From NCBI RefSeq assembly GCF_946479715.1, contig NZ_CAMLHF010000028.1:1-37359 (forward strand): 37,359 nt of DNA, given 5' to 3'. This stretch comes from an uncultured Pedobacter sp. (lineage in GTDB: Bacteria > Bacteroidota > Bacteroidia > Sphingobacteriales > Sphingobacteriaceae). Shown here piece by piece: positions 1-7,502 of the stretch (its first letter is position 1; each line of letters opens with the position of its first letter). Both the position numbers and the translations under genes were made by a program. A model generated the notes under the pieces. The model saw only the letters and a list, made by a program, of their open reading frames with translations. It searched no databases and was not told the DNA's origin.

Positions 1-36
1 ATTAACAGATTTTTTAACATTTAAATTCTTACAGAA

Positions 37-690
37 ATGGGAATTATCAGACAAGGGATCCTTGGTGGATTTCGAAACAAAACAGGTTCAGTAGTTGGAG
101 CTTACTGGCGTAAACTTAATGTGATCAGAGGCTTGCCTCGCAAAAGCTCCAAACCGCCTACCCAGGCGCAGCTAAACCAACAGTTTAAATTTGGATTGGT
201 TACCGGATTTTTAAGCTGGATTAGCGATTTAATTGAGCTTGGGTTCAAATCGGCAACCGGATCTTCGACTTCTCCGATGAACTATGCAGTTGCTTATCAT
301 CTCAAAAATGCGATCACCGGCGTTGCACCAGACTTTATGATTGATTATGCTAAAGTGATTTTTAGCAAAGGCAAGCTGGAGCTTCCTAACGATGCTGATG
401 TGACATCAAACCCGGGAGCAGAACTTGAGTTTAACTGGCTGCCTGGTGGTCCGGACGATAGGTATTTGGATGAAACGGACAGGATGTCGATTCTACTTTA
501 CAACCCGACGTTAAACCGATTTGTGAAGGTAACCAATGCCGCTCCGCGATCGGCAGGCACATATACACTAACTGTGCCTGCAACCTATGGATCACATGAG
601 GTGCATTGTTACATCAGCTTTAATTCGGTAAAAACCAAGTTTTTGGCTTCAAACAGCCTATATCTTGGAAGGGTTCCAATTATCCCTTAA
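37..690 (+). CDS. DUF6266-like protein of unknown function
   Basis: The 217-residue protein begins with the MGIIRQGILGGFRNKTGSVV pattern, followed by a basic stretch with WRKLNVIRG and a PPTQAQLNQQ segment. I recognise this as the Bacteroidota-restricted DUF6266 family, whose usual length is about 200 residues, so the gene looks complete. There is no signal peptide or membrane helix. The C-terminal half (about residues 125-215) is rich in short beta-type stretches and reads like a small beta-sandwich, but no catalytic motif is visible. The ATG at 37 is the first in-frame start after an AT-rich leader. It is followed by a folded inverted repeat and by genes for a small membrane protein and a CHAP-like peptidase. 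The function is unknown, and the family assignment is from memory of its N-terminal pattern. Confidence 0.8.
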   Translation: MGIIRQGILGGFRNKTGSVVGAYWRKLNVIRGLPRKSSKPPTQAQLNQQFKFGLVTGFLSWISDLIELGFKSATGSSTSPMNYAVAYHLKNAITGVAPDFMIDYAKVIFSKGKLELPNDADVTSNPGAELEFNWLPGGPDDRYLDETDRMSILLYNPTLNRFVKVTNAAPRSAGTYTLTVPATYGSHEVHCYISFNSVKTKFLASNSLYLGRVPIIP

Positions 691-725
691 GCCGCTGTTG
701 ATTTAACTGAAATGTTGACTTAACC

Positions 726-810
726 GAATACCGTTCGGCCCGGCAAATATCCAATTTCATGGCGGACAGAACCTAGTGTGACGCACAGGTGATGCCACCG
801 AACGGTATTC
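726..810. repeat. 85-bp folded inverted repeat, possible structured RNA
   Basis: A perfect 13-bp inverted repeat (GAATACCGTTCGG at 726-738, CCGAACGGTATTC at 798-810) is extended by GGCA/TGCC (742-745 with 793-796). Inside lies a second hairpin, ACCT-A-GTG (771-778), loop TGACG (779-783), CACAGGT (784-790). A weaker CCA/TGG pairing (751-753 with 760-762) could make a third arm. The whole fills most of the 147-bp gap between the DUF6266-like gene and the small membrane protein gene and ends 27 bp before the latter's ATG. There is no T-run after the stem, so it is not a classic terminator. I do not recognise it as a named riboswitch. It could be a regulatory leader, a processed RNA or a dispersed palindromic element. 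Confidence 0.6.
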
Positions 811-837
811 TTATTTACTAACCTAAAATTTAAAATT

Positions 838-1212
838 ATGAATGTCTTGAACCTAACCACCGCCTCAAGAAGTATTTTGGAAGCATTAAAAGTTATAGCA
901 TTACTTATCATTATGGTGTTGCTGTGGCCTTTTACCCAACAAATGGTTTTCAGTTTTGATGAAACCGTGGGCTACCTAAATCCCGGCAACATGGTGCTGC
1001 TGGTATTGATCTCGCTCATCACTTTTATTGTAATCGTAGCCTTATCGGGCTGGTTATTACAGCGTTTTTTGGCCGCACAGAATTTACCCGGCATGGGTAT
1101 TATGGTTTTACAGTTTAGAAAATTAGAATTATGGCAACAACTAGGATTTTACTGGGCATCATTTGCCTTGTTACTATTGGCAGCAGCTATGACCGTAATG
1201 GCAATCTGCTGA
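838..1212 (+). CDS. small three-helix membrane protein, possibly holin-like
   Basis: The 124-residue protein has three hydrophobic spans: about residues 13-35 (ALKVIALLIIMVLLWPF), 50-75 (NMVLLVLISLITFIVIVAL) and 100-123. They are joined by short polar loops. No signal peptidase site or enzymatic motif is visible. Small size, multiple helices and a position just upstream of a CHAP-like cell-wall hydrolase are what one sees in phage holin-lysin pairs, but I cannot assign it to a named holin family. It might equally be an ordinary small inner-membrane protein. The ATG at 838 follows an AT-rich leader directly after the folded repeat. Its 3' end overlaps the longest possible form of the next gene, though not the form preferred here. 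Confidence 0.6.
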   Translation: MNVLNLTTASRSILEALKVIALLIIMVLLWPFTQQMVFSFDETVGYLNPGNMVLLVLISLITFIVIVALSGWLLQRFLAAQNLPGMGIMVLQFRKLELWQQLGFYWASFALLLLAAAMTVMAIC

Positions 1213-1256
1213 AATATTGGGCCGGGCACCTATACACTGAACGGATTAAACGAATT

Positions 1257-1715
1257 ATGTCGGGCCCAATTCAAAAAAAGTATAAAAAGCTAATCCCCAT
1301 TGCTCAGGCTGAACTTTGGGTTAGAGAAGAAACGGGAAAGAATGATGGTAAGCGTATTGAGGAATACCAGGCCGTAGCTGGTTTAAAGAAAGGTGATCGG
1401 TATTGCGCAGCATTTATTTCCTGGGTTTTTCAACAGGCTGGTTATAGTGCCCCTAGAACAGGCTGGTCGCCTGCGTTGTTTCCTGTTGCCAAATTGGTTA
1501 AAGCTGCTGCCCCGGGTAATGTGTTTGGAATTTATTTTCCTGCGTTAAAGCGAATTGCACATTGTGGCTTTGTAGAGGGTGTAAAAGGGGATTGGATTAC
1601 GACGATAGAAGGTAATACGAATGTTCCGGGAAGCAGAGAAGGTGATGGAGTACACAGGAGAGTGAGGCACAAGAAAAGTATTTATCGGTATTCTGATTGG
1701 CGTTCAAAACCGTAA
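1257..1715 (+). CDS. CHAP-like cysteine peptidase/amidase (endolysin-like)
   Basis: From ATG 1257 the product has 152 residues. It resembles the CHAP/NlpC-type cell-wall hydrolases related to the TIGR02594 group. The catalytic cysteine sits in DRYCAAFISWVF (Cys50 of this form), the histidine in RIAHCGFVEG (about 102) and a polar third residue in TIEGNTN (about 118-122). Predicted action is cleavage of peptide bonds in peptidoglycan. The frame stays open upstream to an ATG at 1131, giving a 194-residue form with a hydrophobic, signal-like start (ATTRILLGIICLVTIGSS). That stretch lies wholly inside the preceding membrane-protein gene in another frame, so its hydrophobicity may be a by-product of the overlap. 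Which start is used decides whether the enzyme is cytoplasmic and holin-dependent or exported. Confidence 0.65.
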   Translation: MSGPIQKKYKKLIPIAQAELWVREETGKNDGKRIEEYQAVAGLKKGDRYCAAFISWVFQQAGYSAPRTGWSPALFPVAKLVKAAAPGNVFGIYFPALKRIAHCGFVEGVKGDWITTIEGNTNVPGSREGDGVHRRVRHKKSIYRYSDWRSKP

Positions 1716-1736
1716 GGTCGTTCTCACCTTTTCGTC

Positions 1737-1859
1737 ATCGTCATCCTGACCTCGAAGAAGCTGCGAAGCAAATTCATTTCAGGATCCCGCAAGCGCTATT
1801 CCATCTTTCTAGTCCGGGATTCTGAAATAAATTCAGAATGACGAGCGGGTGATGACGAT
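1737..1859. repeat. imperfect inverted repeat of a Bacteroidota dispersed type
   Basis: The arms ATCGTCATC (1737-1745) and GATGACGAT (1851-1859) pair perfectly. Inside them, ATTCATTTCAGGATCCCG (1772-1789) pairs with CGGGATTCTGAAATAAAT (1815-1832) with a few mismatches, and TCATCCTGA near 1741 matches CAGAATGACG near 1834. The 'gtcatcctga ... tttcaggatc' and 'ttcagaatgacg' words are, to my knowledge, typical of short repeats scattered between genes in Pedobacter-like genomes. The element sits exactly between two convergent units, the CHAP-like gene and the 3' end of the polysaccharide operon, where its hairpin could stop transcripts from both sides. Confidence 0.7.
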
Positions 1860-1862
1860 CAC

Positions 1863-3797
1863 TTAAGAAACAGCATCAAACTCTTCAAACTTAGAGTTCT
1901 TACTTTTAAACTCCGGAACGATAGTTTTCATTTGGATAACCACTTTTCTGTTATCATTAATCACAGCGTGTTCCACAAGTTTATAAATCTGGGCTTCTAT
2001 TTCATTGAAAACATATTCACGCACCCTGCCAATCATGATCTTTTCATGATGTGTTGGCAGGGTGTTTTCATTATCGTTCAATAGCTCTTCGTATAACTTT
2101 TCACCTGGTCTTAAACCAGAGTAGGTAATTTTAATATCTTCATTAGGCACCAAACCTGCAAGACGAATCATTTTCTTTGCCAGTTCCACAATTTTAACAG
2201 ATTTACCCATATCGAAAACGAAGATCTCTCCTCCTTTACCCATGCAGCCTGCTTCAAGCACTAATCTACATGCTTCAGGGATGGTCATAAAGTAACGGGT
2301 AATTTCAGGATGGGTAACCGTTACGGGTCCACCTTTTTCTATTTGTTGTTTAAATCTAGGGATTACAGAACCATTAGATCCTAAAACATTTCCAAAACGG
2401 GTGGTAATAAACCTGGTAATTGGTTTTACGTTTAAATCATTAATGTAGCCTAATCCGTTTGAGAATACAAAATCATTAGTGGTTAAGGAGTTATTTAACG
2501 ACTGCACATAGATCTCCGCAATACGTTTAGAAGCACCCATTATATTCGTTGGATTAACCGCTTTATCGGTAGAGATCATTACAAATTTTTGAACACCATG
2601 CTTTACCGATAGGTCGGCAATTGTTTTTGTACCCAGTACATTCGTTTTAATTGCCTCTGCTGGATTATCTTCCATCATAGGGACATGTTTGTATGCTGCC
2701 GCATGATATACATAATGAGGCTTAAAAGTCTCAAACAAGAAATCCATCCGTTTCTCGTCTTTTACATCACCTATAAAGGCATGGAAATTAATGTCCTTAT
2801 GGGTTTCCTCAAGTTCAAGATATAAGTGATGCAAAGCAGTCTCGCTATGATCACATAAAATAATTAAACCCGATTCAAATTTCAATACCTGTCTTACTAT
2901 CTCGCTACCAATTGAGCCTGCAGCACCGGTAATTAGAATTCTTTTATCTTGTAGTTGGTTCTTTATACCCTCAGTATCGATCTGAATTGCTTTCCTATTT
3001 AATAAATCCTCTATGTTTAGGTTCTGGATTTGTGCAGTACTTACATCACCACGAGCCCAAACATCTGGGGGTGGGATATTAAGTATCTTAACATCATTCT
3101 CCAGACAAACATCTACAATTTGTTCTTTTCTATCTGAAGGGATAGTATAGGACGCAAATATGACCTCATCCACTTCATGTTTGATGATCAAAGTTTCCAA
3201 TGTAGCAGCGTCTAGGATCTTAATCCCGTCAATGGTTTTTCCAACTTTACGTAAATCATCATCAACATAAGCGATAATTGTCTTATTTACCTTGGCGTCA
3301 TGATCAAAAGTTCTTTTAGTAGCGACTCCTGCTTCACCGGCACCATAAATAATTATCCTAATCTTATCCAGCTTAGCATTTTTAATGTACATAAAAAAGT
3401 ACTTTACAATAACCCTGTAGGTTATTAAGAACAGAAAACTAAACAAGGAATATATAACTATGGTAACATTACTTAGAATTCTGTCGCCTCCTAATACTAT
3501 TATGATTGCATTAGAAAAGAAAATCGCAAGAGAGCTTAATGTTACAGCAAACAAGATTCTGAATGAATCCTGTGCGCTCGTGTAACGAACAATACCCGCA
3601 AAAGTTTTTATGTTGAAAAAAACAAGAGTATTTACAACCACAACAAGTAATACCGATTTATATAATGCTAATAGATTAATATTCTCTATTATAAAATTAT
3701 TTTTAAGAACTTTTGCAAGAATAAGCGCAAATATACTCAAGCATATATCTATTGTAAATATAATCCAGCGGGGTACAATATCTAATTTAGTAAACAT
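1863..3797 (-). CDS. WbpM/FlaA1-type membrane nucleotide-sugar 4,6-dehydratase
   Basis: This 644-residue protein has the full long-form architecture of WbpM/CapD/PglF enzymes. Four N-terminal membrane helices (about residues 10-30, 45-63, 80-102, 110-135) come first. A first Rossmann-like domain follows with GAGEAG (152-157), then the catalytic SDR domain with GAAGSIG (291-297). The catalytic triad is of the WbpM kind: Ser409-Thr-Asp-Lys, then Met420 in place of the usual SDR tyrosine, and Lys424 (MGASK). The family removes water from UDP-GlcNAc to give UDP-4-keto-6-deoxy-GlcNAc at the inner membrane. With the 4-keto reductase four genes upstream in the operon, this would supply UDP-D-QuiNAc or UDP-D-FucNAc. 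It is the last gene of the block. The 95-bp gap before it is the largest in the block and holds a candidate promoter, so it may also be expressed separately. Confidence 0.92.
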   Translation of the reverse strand: MFTKLDIVPRWIIFTIDICLSIFALILAKVLKNNFIIENINLLALYKSVLLVVVVNTLVFFNIKTFAGIVRYTSAQDSFRILFAVTLSSLAIFFSNAIIIVLGGDRILSNVTIVIYSLFSFLFLITYRVIVKYFFMYIKNAKLDKIRIIIYGAGEAGVATKRTFDHDAKVNKTIIAYVDDDLRKVGKTIDGIKILDAATLETLIIKHEVDEVIFASYTIPSDRKEQIVDVCLENDVKILNIPPPDVWARGDVSTAQIQNLNIEDLLNRKAIQIDTEGIKNQLQDKRILITGAAGSIGSEIVRQVLKFESGLIILCDHSETALHHLYLELEETHKDINFHAFIGDVKDEKRMDFLFETFKPHYVYHAAAYKHVPMMEDNPAEAIKTNVLGTKTIADLSVKHGVQKFVMISTDKAVNPTNIMGASKRIAEIYVQSLNNSLTTNDFVFSNGLGYINDLNVKPITRFITTRFGNVLGSNGSVIPRFKQQIEKGGPVTVTHPEITRYFMTIPEACRLVLEAGCMGKGGEIFVFDMGKSVKIVELAKKMIRLAGLVPNEDIKITYSGLRPGEKLYEELLNDNENTLPTHHEKIMIGRVREYVFNEIEAQIYKLVEHAVINDNRKVVIQMKTIVPEFKSKNSKFEEFDAVS

Positions 3798-3857
3798 TCA
3801 TTGGGCGATTTTTATCCGAAAGCAAACTAACAATAATTAAACCAAAATTTAAATACC

Positions 3858-3888
3858 CAAAAATAGGTATAATGTTATTTGCAAACAA
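3858..3888 (-). promoter_or_regulatory. candidate internal promoter before the WbpM-like gene
   Basis: On the minus strand the sequence reads TTG (3888-3886), 20 nt, then TATTTTTG (3865-3858). This fits the Bacteroidota primary-sigma pattern TTG-N19-21-TAnnTTTG. It lies in the largest gap of the long operon and would start a transcript near 3852, leaving a leader of about 55 nt before the ATG at 3797. The region is very AT-rich, so a chance match is possible. Confidence 0.4.
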
Positions 3889-3892
3889 TCTT

Positions 3893-4447
3893 TTACTCAC
3901 TCACCAGAGAAAGCGGTGTAATGTGACTGTTTTCAGTTATTTCAGTATTTCTAAGCACTATTACACCAGGATCAATTTTAACTCCATTTTTTATTAAAGC
4001 TGCTCCCCCAATGTAGGCCATGGGGCCTATATGTACAAAATCTGATATACTAACTTCATGATCAACGCATGCACCAATGTTTACTATCGTATGGTCACCA
4101 ATGCTTACTTCAGCTTGGATAACTGCGTTGGCCAAAACAACCGTTCCTTTTCCAATTAGCGCAAATTCAGAAACTGATGCTTTCGGATGTATTAAAGTTG
4201 CAAAATTATGTTTTAGTTTATGCGTAAGGGCTTTGCGGACATTATTATCGCCAATAGCAATTATTAACTTTGATTCTTTGTATAATTCCGAGTCATACTT
4301 TAGAACCGGAATACCCATGAAAGTTGCATTTTCTTCTTCTACCTTGTCGTCAAAAACACATTCAATTTTACCACCATGCTCTAGTACCAGGTCTACTATT
4401 ACTTTAGCATGTCCACCTGCTCCGTATATTACATAAGATTTTTCCAT
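3893..4447 (-). CDS. PglD/NeuD-like left-handed beta-helix acyltransferase
   Basis: The 184-residue product has the two-part layout of PglD-type sugar acetyltransferases. An N-terminal nucleotide-sugar binding Rossmann-like half (YVIYGAGGHAKVIVD at about 5-19, then IIAIGDNNVRK) is followed by hexapeptide-repeat coils with the NIGACVDHEVSI motif (about 122-133), whose histidine is the expected base. In characterised relatives the acceptor is the 4-amino group of a UDP-4-amino-6-deoxy sugar or an O-position of sialic acid. No C4 aminotransferase of the PglE type is present in the window, so an O-acylation role or action on a different sugar is possible. The C-terminal coil is divergent: after KIDPGVIV the usual glycine-alanine 'GAGAVV' turn is missing. 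It starts 2 bp after the stop of the WbpL-like gene. Confidence 0.78.
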   Translation of the reverse strand: MEKSYVIYGAGGHAKVIVDLVLEHGGKIECVFDDKVEEENATFMGIPVLKYDSELYKESKLIIAIGDNNVRKALTHKLKHNFATLIHPKASVSEFALIGKGTVVLANAVIQAEVSIGDHTIVNIGACVDHEVSISDFVHIGPMAYIGGAALIKNGVKIDPGVIVLRNTEITENSHITPLSLVSE

Positions 4448-4449
4448 GA

Positions 4450-5394
4450 TTAAGCCTCATTAAGCATTAATTTTGGTTTCAATATTAAATACACTAAAAT
4501 TAAAGGGATTAGAATTATTAGTCCTAAAATGTAAAAATTCATTCCTCCTAAAACTATTAAAGCAATAATTAATAATTGCAACGCCCCGTATATAGCAGAG
4601 ACAATTAAATGAGGCATTTTCTGATCATTCGCTAATATTTGATAAAAGTGTAAGCGATGTGCTTCAAAAATATTCTGTTTTAAAATTAGTCTATGCATAA
4701 TTGTTAATACAGCATCTACGCCATACACTGCTAAAAACAAAATATAGGCATAGTTGTTTGTTTTTATAATCAGTTGCAGCAATAACATAATTATCCAAAA
4801 GGCCATTGTTACGCTACCAACATCACCCGCAAAACATTTTGCCCTTTTTCTGAAATTAAAATACAAGAAGACTACACAAGAGATCATTGGAAACCAAATT
4901 ACATCCGGCGCGGTAAAAGAGATTTGATATAAGTTTACGTACTGCAATCCACCTAAAATGACTAAACTGTATAATCCGGTTATCCCGTTAATGCCATCCA
5001 TAAAGTTGTAAGCATTAATTATTCCAATTACAAGGATATAAAGCATAACTATAGCCCACCAGGAAAGAATTCCAAACACTGGCAAGAAATAGAACATTAA
5101 TGTTACCGCTGCCAGGTGAAATAAAACCCTAATTCTGCTAGAAAGGGTAATGCGATCGTCAATAAAACTTATTATTCCAATAATAGATGCTCCAATCATA
5201 GGAATAAGATATTGTTGATCTAAGATTCCAGATATGATTATAGCGACGAGAAAAATTATGCCTCCACCTCGTATAGTTGTTTTTGTATGAGAGCTTCTTT
5301 CATTAGGCTTATCAATAATATTAAAATGATCAGCAATGCGAAAATATAAGAGCATTATGAAAAAAAGAAAGACAAATAAAATCAGGTACATCAT
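4450..5394 (-). CDS. WbpL/WecA-type undecaprenyl-phosphate HexNAc-1-P transferase
   Basis: This 314-residue polytopic membrane protein belongs to the polyprenyl-phosphate N-acetylhexosamine-1-phosphate transferase family (MraY/WecA/WbpL, GT4-named in many databases). Visible motifs, in order, are DKPNERSSH (28-36), the Mg-binding FIDD pair (Asp79-Asp80), NAYNFMDGIN (127-136), CFAGDVGS with the catalytic-region Asp191, and a C-terminal HRL...FEAHRLHFYQ loop like those that bind the nucleotide-sugar. There are about ten helices. It should load the first sugar phosphate on undecaprenyl phosphate on the cytoplasmic face. The reductase and WbpM-like genes beside it suggest the substrate is UDP-D-FucNAc or UDP-D-QuiNAc rather than UDP-GlcNAc. 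Its ATG overlaps the stop of the reductase gene in an ATGA arrangement (4-bp overlap), which points to coupled translation. Confidence 0.93.
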   Translation of the reverse strand: MMYLILFVFLFFIMLLYFRIADHFNIIDKPNERSSHTKTTIRGGGIIFLVAIIISGILDQQYLIPMIGASIIGIISFIDDRITLSSRIRVLFHLAAVTLMFYFLPVFGILSWWAIVMLYILVIGIINAYNFMDGINGITGLYSLVILGGLQYVNLYQISFTAPDVIWFPMISCVVFLYFNFRKRAKCFAGDVGSVTMAFWIIMLLLQLIIKTNNYAYILFLAVYGVDAVLTIMHRLILKQNIFEAHRLHFYQILANDQKMPHLIVSAIYGALQLLIIALIVLGGMNFYILGLIILIPLILVYLILKPKLMLNEA

Positions 5395-6308
5395 AAGGTT
5401 TTGCTCAGTTTTTCAAGTACAGATGATGGTTTCCAGGCTAGCATATTGTGTGCTTTTGAATCGTCAAACGTCAAGGTAGAAGTTATTTTTTCTAGCTTAT
5501 TGCTATTTATTGGAAATTTGGAGCCTAACATATTACCAATTCCACCCAATAACTTCGCCAAGATAATTGGAATAGCTAAAGGAGGGCTTTTACTTAGGGC
5601 TTTAGAAATAACTGTTTCTAGTTCCTTAAAGCTCGGATGTATCCCATCAGTAATGTTATAAGTACCACCAACCTCTGCTAAATTTGGAATAATTGATGCA
5701 ACATCTTCCTGCCAAATAACGCTTTTACGCGCATCCGCCTTACCTATACTTAGATAGCGTCCAGAGCGTATTCCGTTTATCATGGCTCCCAAATTCCCTG
5801 GGGGGTTTGGGCCAGCAATTAAGGGTAAACGTAAAACTCCTAATTTGATATCATTTTTTTTTGCCCACTCATTTAGCCATTCTTCGGCAAGAATTTTCGA
5901 TTTTGCATATGGAGTTGCACCATTTAATGGGTGATCCTCTGAAATCAGATTACCGTTATCAACCCCATATACTGCCACTGTACTGATAAATATAAAAGCC
6001 TTTGGCTTTACGGATAACTTATCTAATGCAATACATAGATTTTTCGTTCCTTCAAAATTTACATCGTAGAAAACCTTTTCTTCCTCTTTTGTTTTTGGGA
6101 TCGAATGCGCTTTTCCTGCAGCGTGAATTAAAACATCAATATTCAAATCACTCTCAAATTCAAATGATTTAGTGATATCAATGTTTATAGGTTGGCCGAA
6201 TAAATCAAGTCCTATAACCTCATTGGAATCTTTAGTTAAAACATCAATAATAATTTTTCCAAGGAAGCCGCTGGCTCCAGTTAGAAGATATTTTTTATTT
6301 TGATTCAT
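5391..6308 (-). CDS. SDR nucleotide-sugar 4-keto reductase (WbpV-like)
   Basis: The 305-residue extended short-chain dehydrogenase has the N-terminal NAD(P)-binding motif LLTGASGFLG (8-17), an IHAAGKAH strand end (61-68), the catalytic Ser109 region (FISTVAVYG) and the YAKSK active site with Tyr134 and Lys138. Its size and its position beside a WbpL-type transferase match the WbpV/WbpK reductases, which reduce UDP-4-keto-6-deoxy-GlcNAc at C4 to give UDP-D-QuiNAc or UDP-D-FucNAc. Which epimer is made cannot be read from the sequence. A plain 4-epimerase is the main alternative. It overlaps the upstream WbuB-like gene by 14 bp and the downstream WbpL-like gene by 4 bp. Confidence 0.82.
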   Translation of the reverse strand: MNQNKKYLLTGASGFLGKIIIDVLTKDSNEVIGLDLFGQPINIDITKSFEFESDLNIDVLIHAAGKAHSIPKTKEEEKVFYDVNFEGTKNLCIALDKLSVKPKAFIFISTVAVYGVDNGNLISEDHPLNGATPYAKSKILAEEWLNEWAKKNDIKLGVLRLPLIAGPNPPGNLGAMINGIRSGRYLSIGKADARKSVIWQEDVASIIPNLAEVGGTYNITDGIHPSFKELETVISKALSKSPPLAIPIILAKLLGGIGNMLGSKFPINSNKLEKITSTLTFDDSKAHNMLAWKPSSVLEKLSKTL

Positions 6309-7494
6309 GAACTCCTTTAAGAATGTTAAGCATTTTATTGGCTAAATAATCTTTGTCAAAAAATGATTTAGCTATTGATAGCCCCTTAGTTCCCATTTCA
6401 ATGGACTCCTTCGGGTGATCCTTCATCCAAATAAGCTTACTTGCAAGTTGTTCAGGATCATTAGGGTCAAGGGTAAAACCTACTTTATGCTCCTGCAAAA
6501 AATCTTTCATCCATCCCTGCGTATTTTGTATAACAGGTATCCCTGCAGCTAAAGATTCAAAAAACTTATTTGGAGATGATGTATCCAGAACAGGGGTTCC
6601 TTTTAGAGGAACTAGAGAGACGAAAGACTGTTGGATATATGCAATTAAATCATTTTTCGGCATTAATCCCAACCTGATAAAATTAACTACATTTTCTTCC
6701 TTGGCCAATGCAACAAGTTCTTCTCTTTGCTGGCCTTCACCTACTAATAAGATTACAATGTCTTCTCTTCCTTTATCTTTAAGAATCTTAGCGGCTTCAT
6801 AAAGCCAGTAGGAATTGTTTACCATACCTATGTTTCCAGTATATATAGCATATGATTTAGAAGTCAAAGTCGTCGACGTAAATGGCATTGGCGTAGAGAA
6901 AAGAGGTATATTCGCTGCATTAGTTACATCGTCAACGTTTGTAATATTAAATCTCTTTTTAATATTTTGTGTCATTCCTGGAGATAACGTTACGATGAAA
7001 GAGGATGCTTTATAGCACTGTCTTTCAAACCAATAAGAAAGTTTTTGCATAAGTGGACTTTTTATTATCCCCAATTCTATAGCCCCTTCCGGCCAAAGAT
7101 CCCTAGTCTCGAATACAAGTTTCCTTCCCCTTACATATTTTGCTATTAAACCTGGAATACCAACAGTAATTGGACCGGAAGATGCAATAACCAAATCTGC
7201 TTTTAGCGTTAGCGCGTAATAACAAGATAGAATACTATACAATATAAACGACCAGATACGTTTCAGGAAAGGCTGCTTGTTATCTATTGTAACATTCAAG
7301 ACTTTTATATGTATTCCCTCAAAATATTGATCTTCAATAAATTTCTCCGCCTTTAGATCAGATTTACTGTAAATGCTCGTTACAACAGTTACATCATGCC
7401 CCTGCTTTACCCACTCTCGTGCAAATTCATAAACTCTTGTGCCCCATGATCCTTTGGGCGTTGAAAAGTATTGATAAAAGTATACTATTTTCAT
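6295..7494 (-). CDS. GT4 glycosyltransferase, WbuB-like
   Basis: The 399-residue protein opens with the motif typical of the WbuB/WcaI branch of GT4 enzymes: YFYQYFSTPKGSWGTRVYEF (5-24), then VTSIYSK. It carries IASSGPITVGIPG and FETRDLWPEGA in the acceptor domain. The C-terminal donor site is FFESLAAGIPVIQNTQGW, holding the Glu-x7-Glu-type region. GT-B enzymes of this branch work at the inner membrane face on undecaprenyl-linked sugars. WbuB itself is a candidate N-acetyl-fucosamine transferase, so a 6-deoxy-HexNAc donor is plausible here but unproven. A purine-rich GAGGAA sits immediately before the ATG. The gene starts 8 bp after the WecB stop and overlaps the next gene by 14 bp. Confidence 0.88.
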   Translation of the reverse strand: MKIVYFYQYFSTPKGSWGTRVYEFAREWVKQGHDVTVVTSIYSKSDLKAEKFIEDQYFEGIHIKVLNVTIDNKQPFLKRIWSFILYSILSCYYALTLKADLVIASSGPITVGIPGLIAKYVRGRKLVFETRDLWPEGAIELGIIKSPLMQKLSYWFERQCYKASSFIVTLSPGMTQNIKKRFNITNVDDVTNAANIPLFSTPMPFTSTTLTSKSYAIYTGNIGMVNNSYWLYEAAKILKDKGREDIVILLVGEGQQREELVALAKEENVVNFIRLGLMPKNDLIAYIQQSFVSLVPLKGTPVLDTSSPNKFFESLAAGIPVIQNTQGWMKDFLQEHKVGFTLDPNDPEQLASKLIWMKDHPKESIEMGTKGLSIAKSFFDKDYLANKMLNILKGVHESK

Positions 7495-7502
7495 TTCCTC
7501 TA

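Noticed and set aside
720..911. 63-codon minus-strand open frame over the folded repeat
   Set aside because: It has no recognisable protein features, runs across the inverted repeat and into the start of the membrane-protein gene, and lacks a plausible start context.
1737..1859. CRISPR or transposon end
   Set aside because: Only a single imperfect inverted repeat is present, with no spaced direct repeats and no transposase gene nearby.
3610..3840. 76-codon plus-strand frame at the 5' end of the WbpM-like gene
   Set aside because: It is antisense to the strongly supported membrane domain of that gene and has no features of its own.
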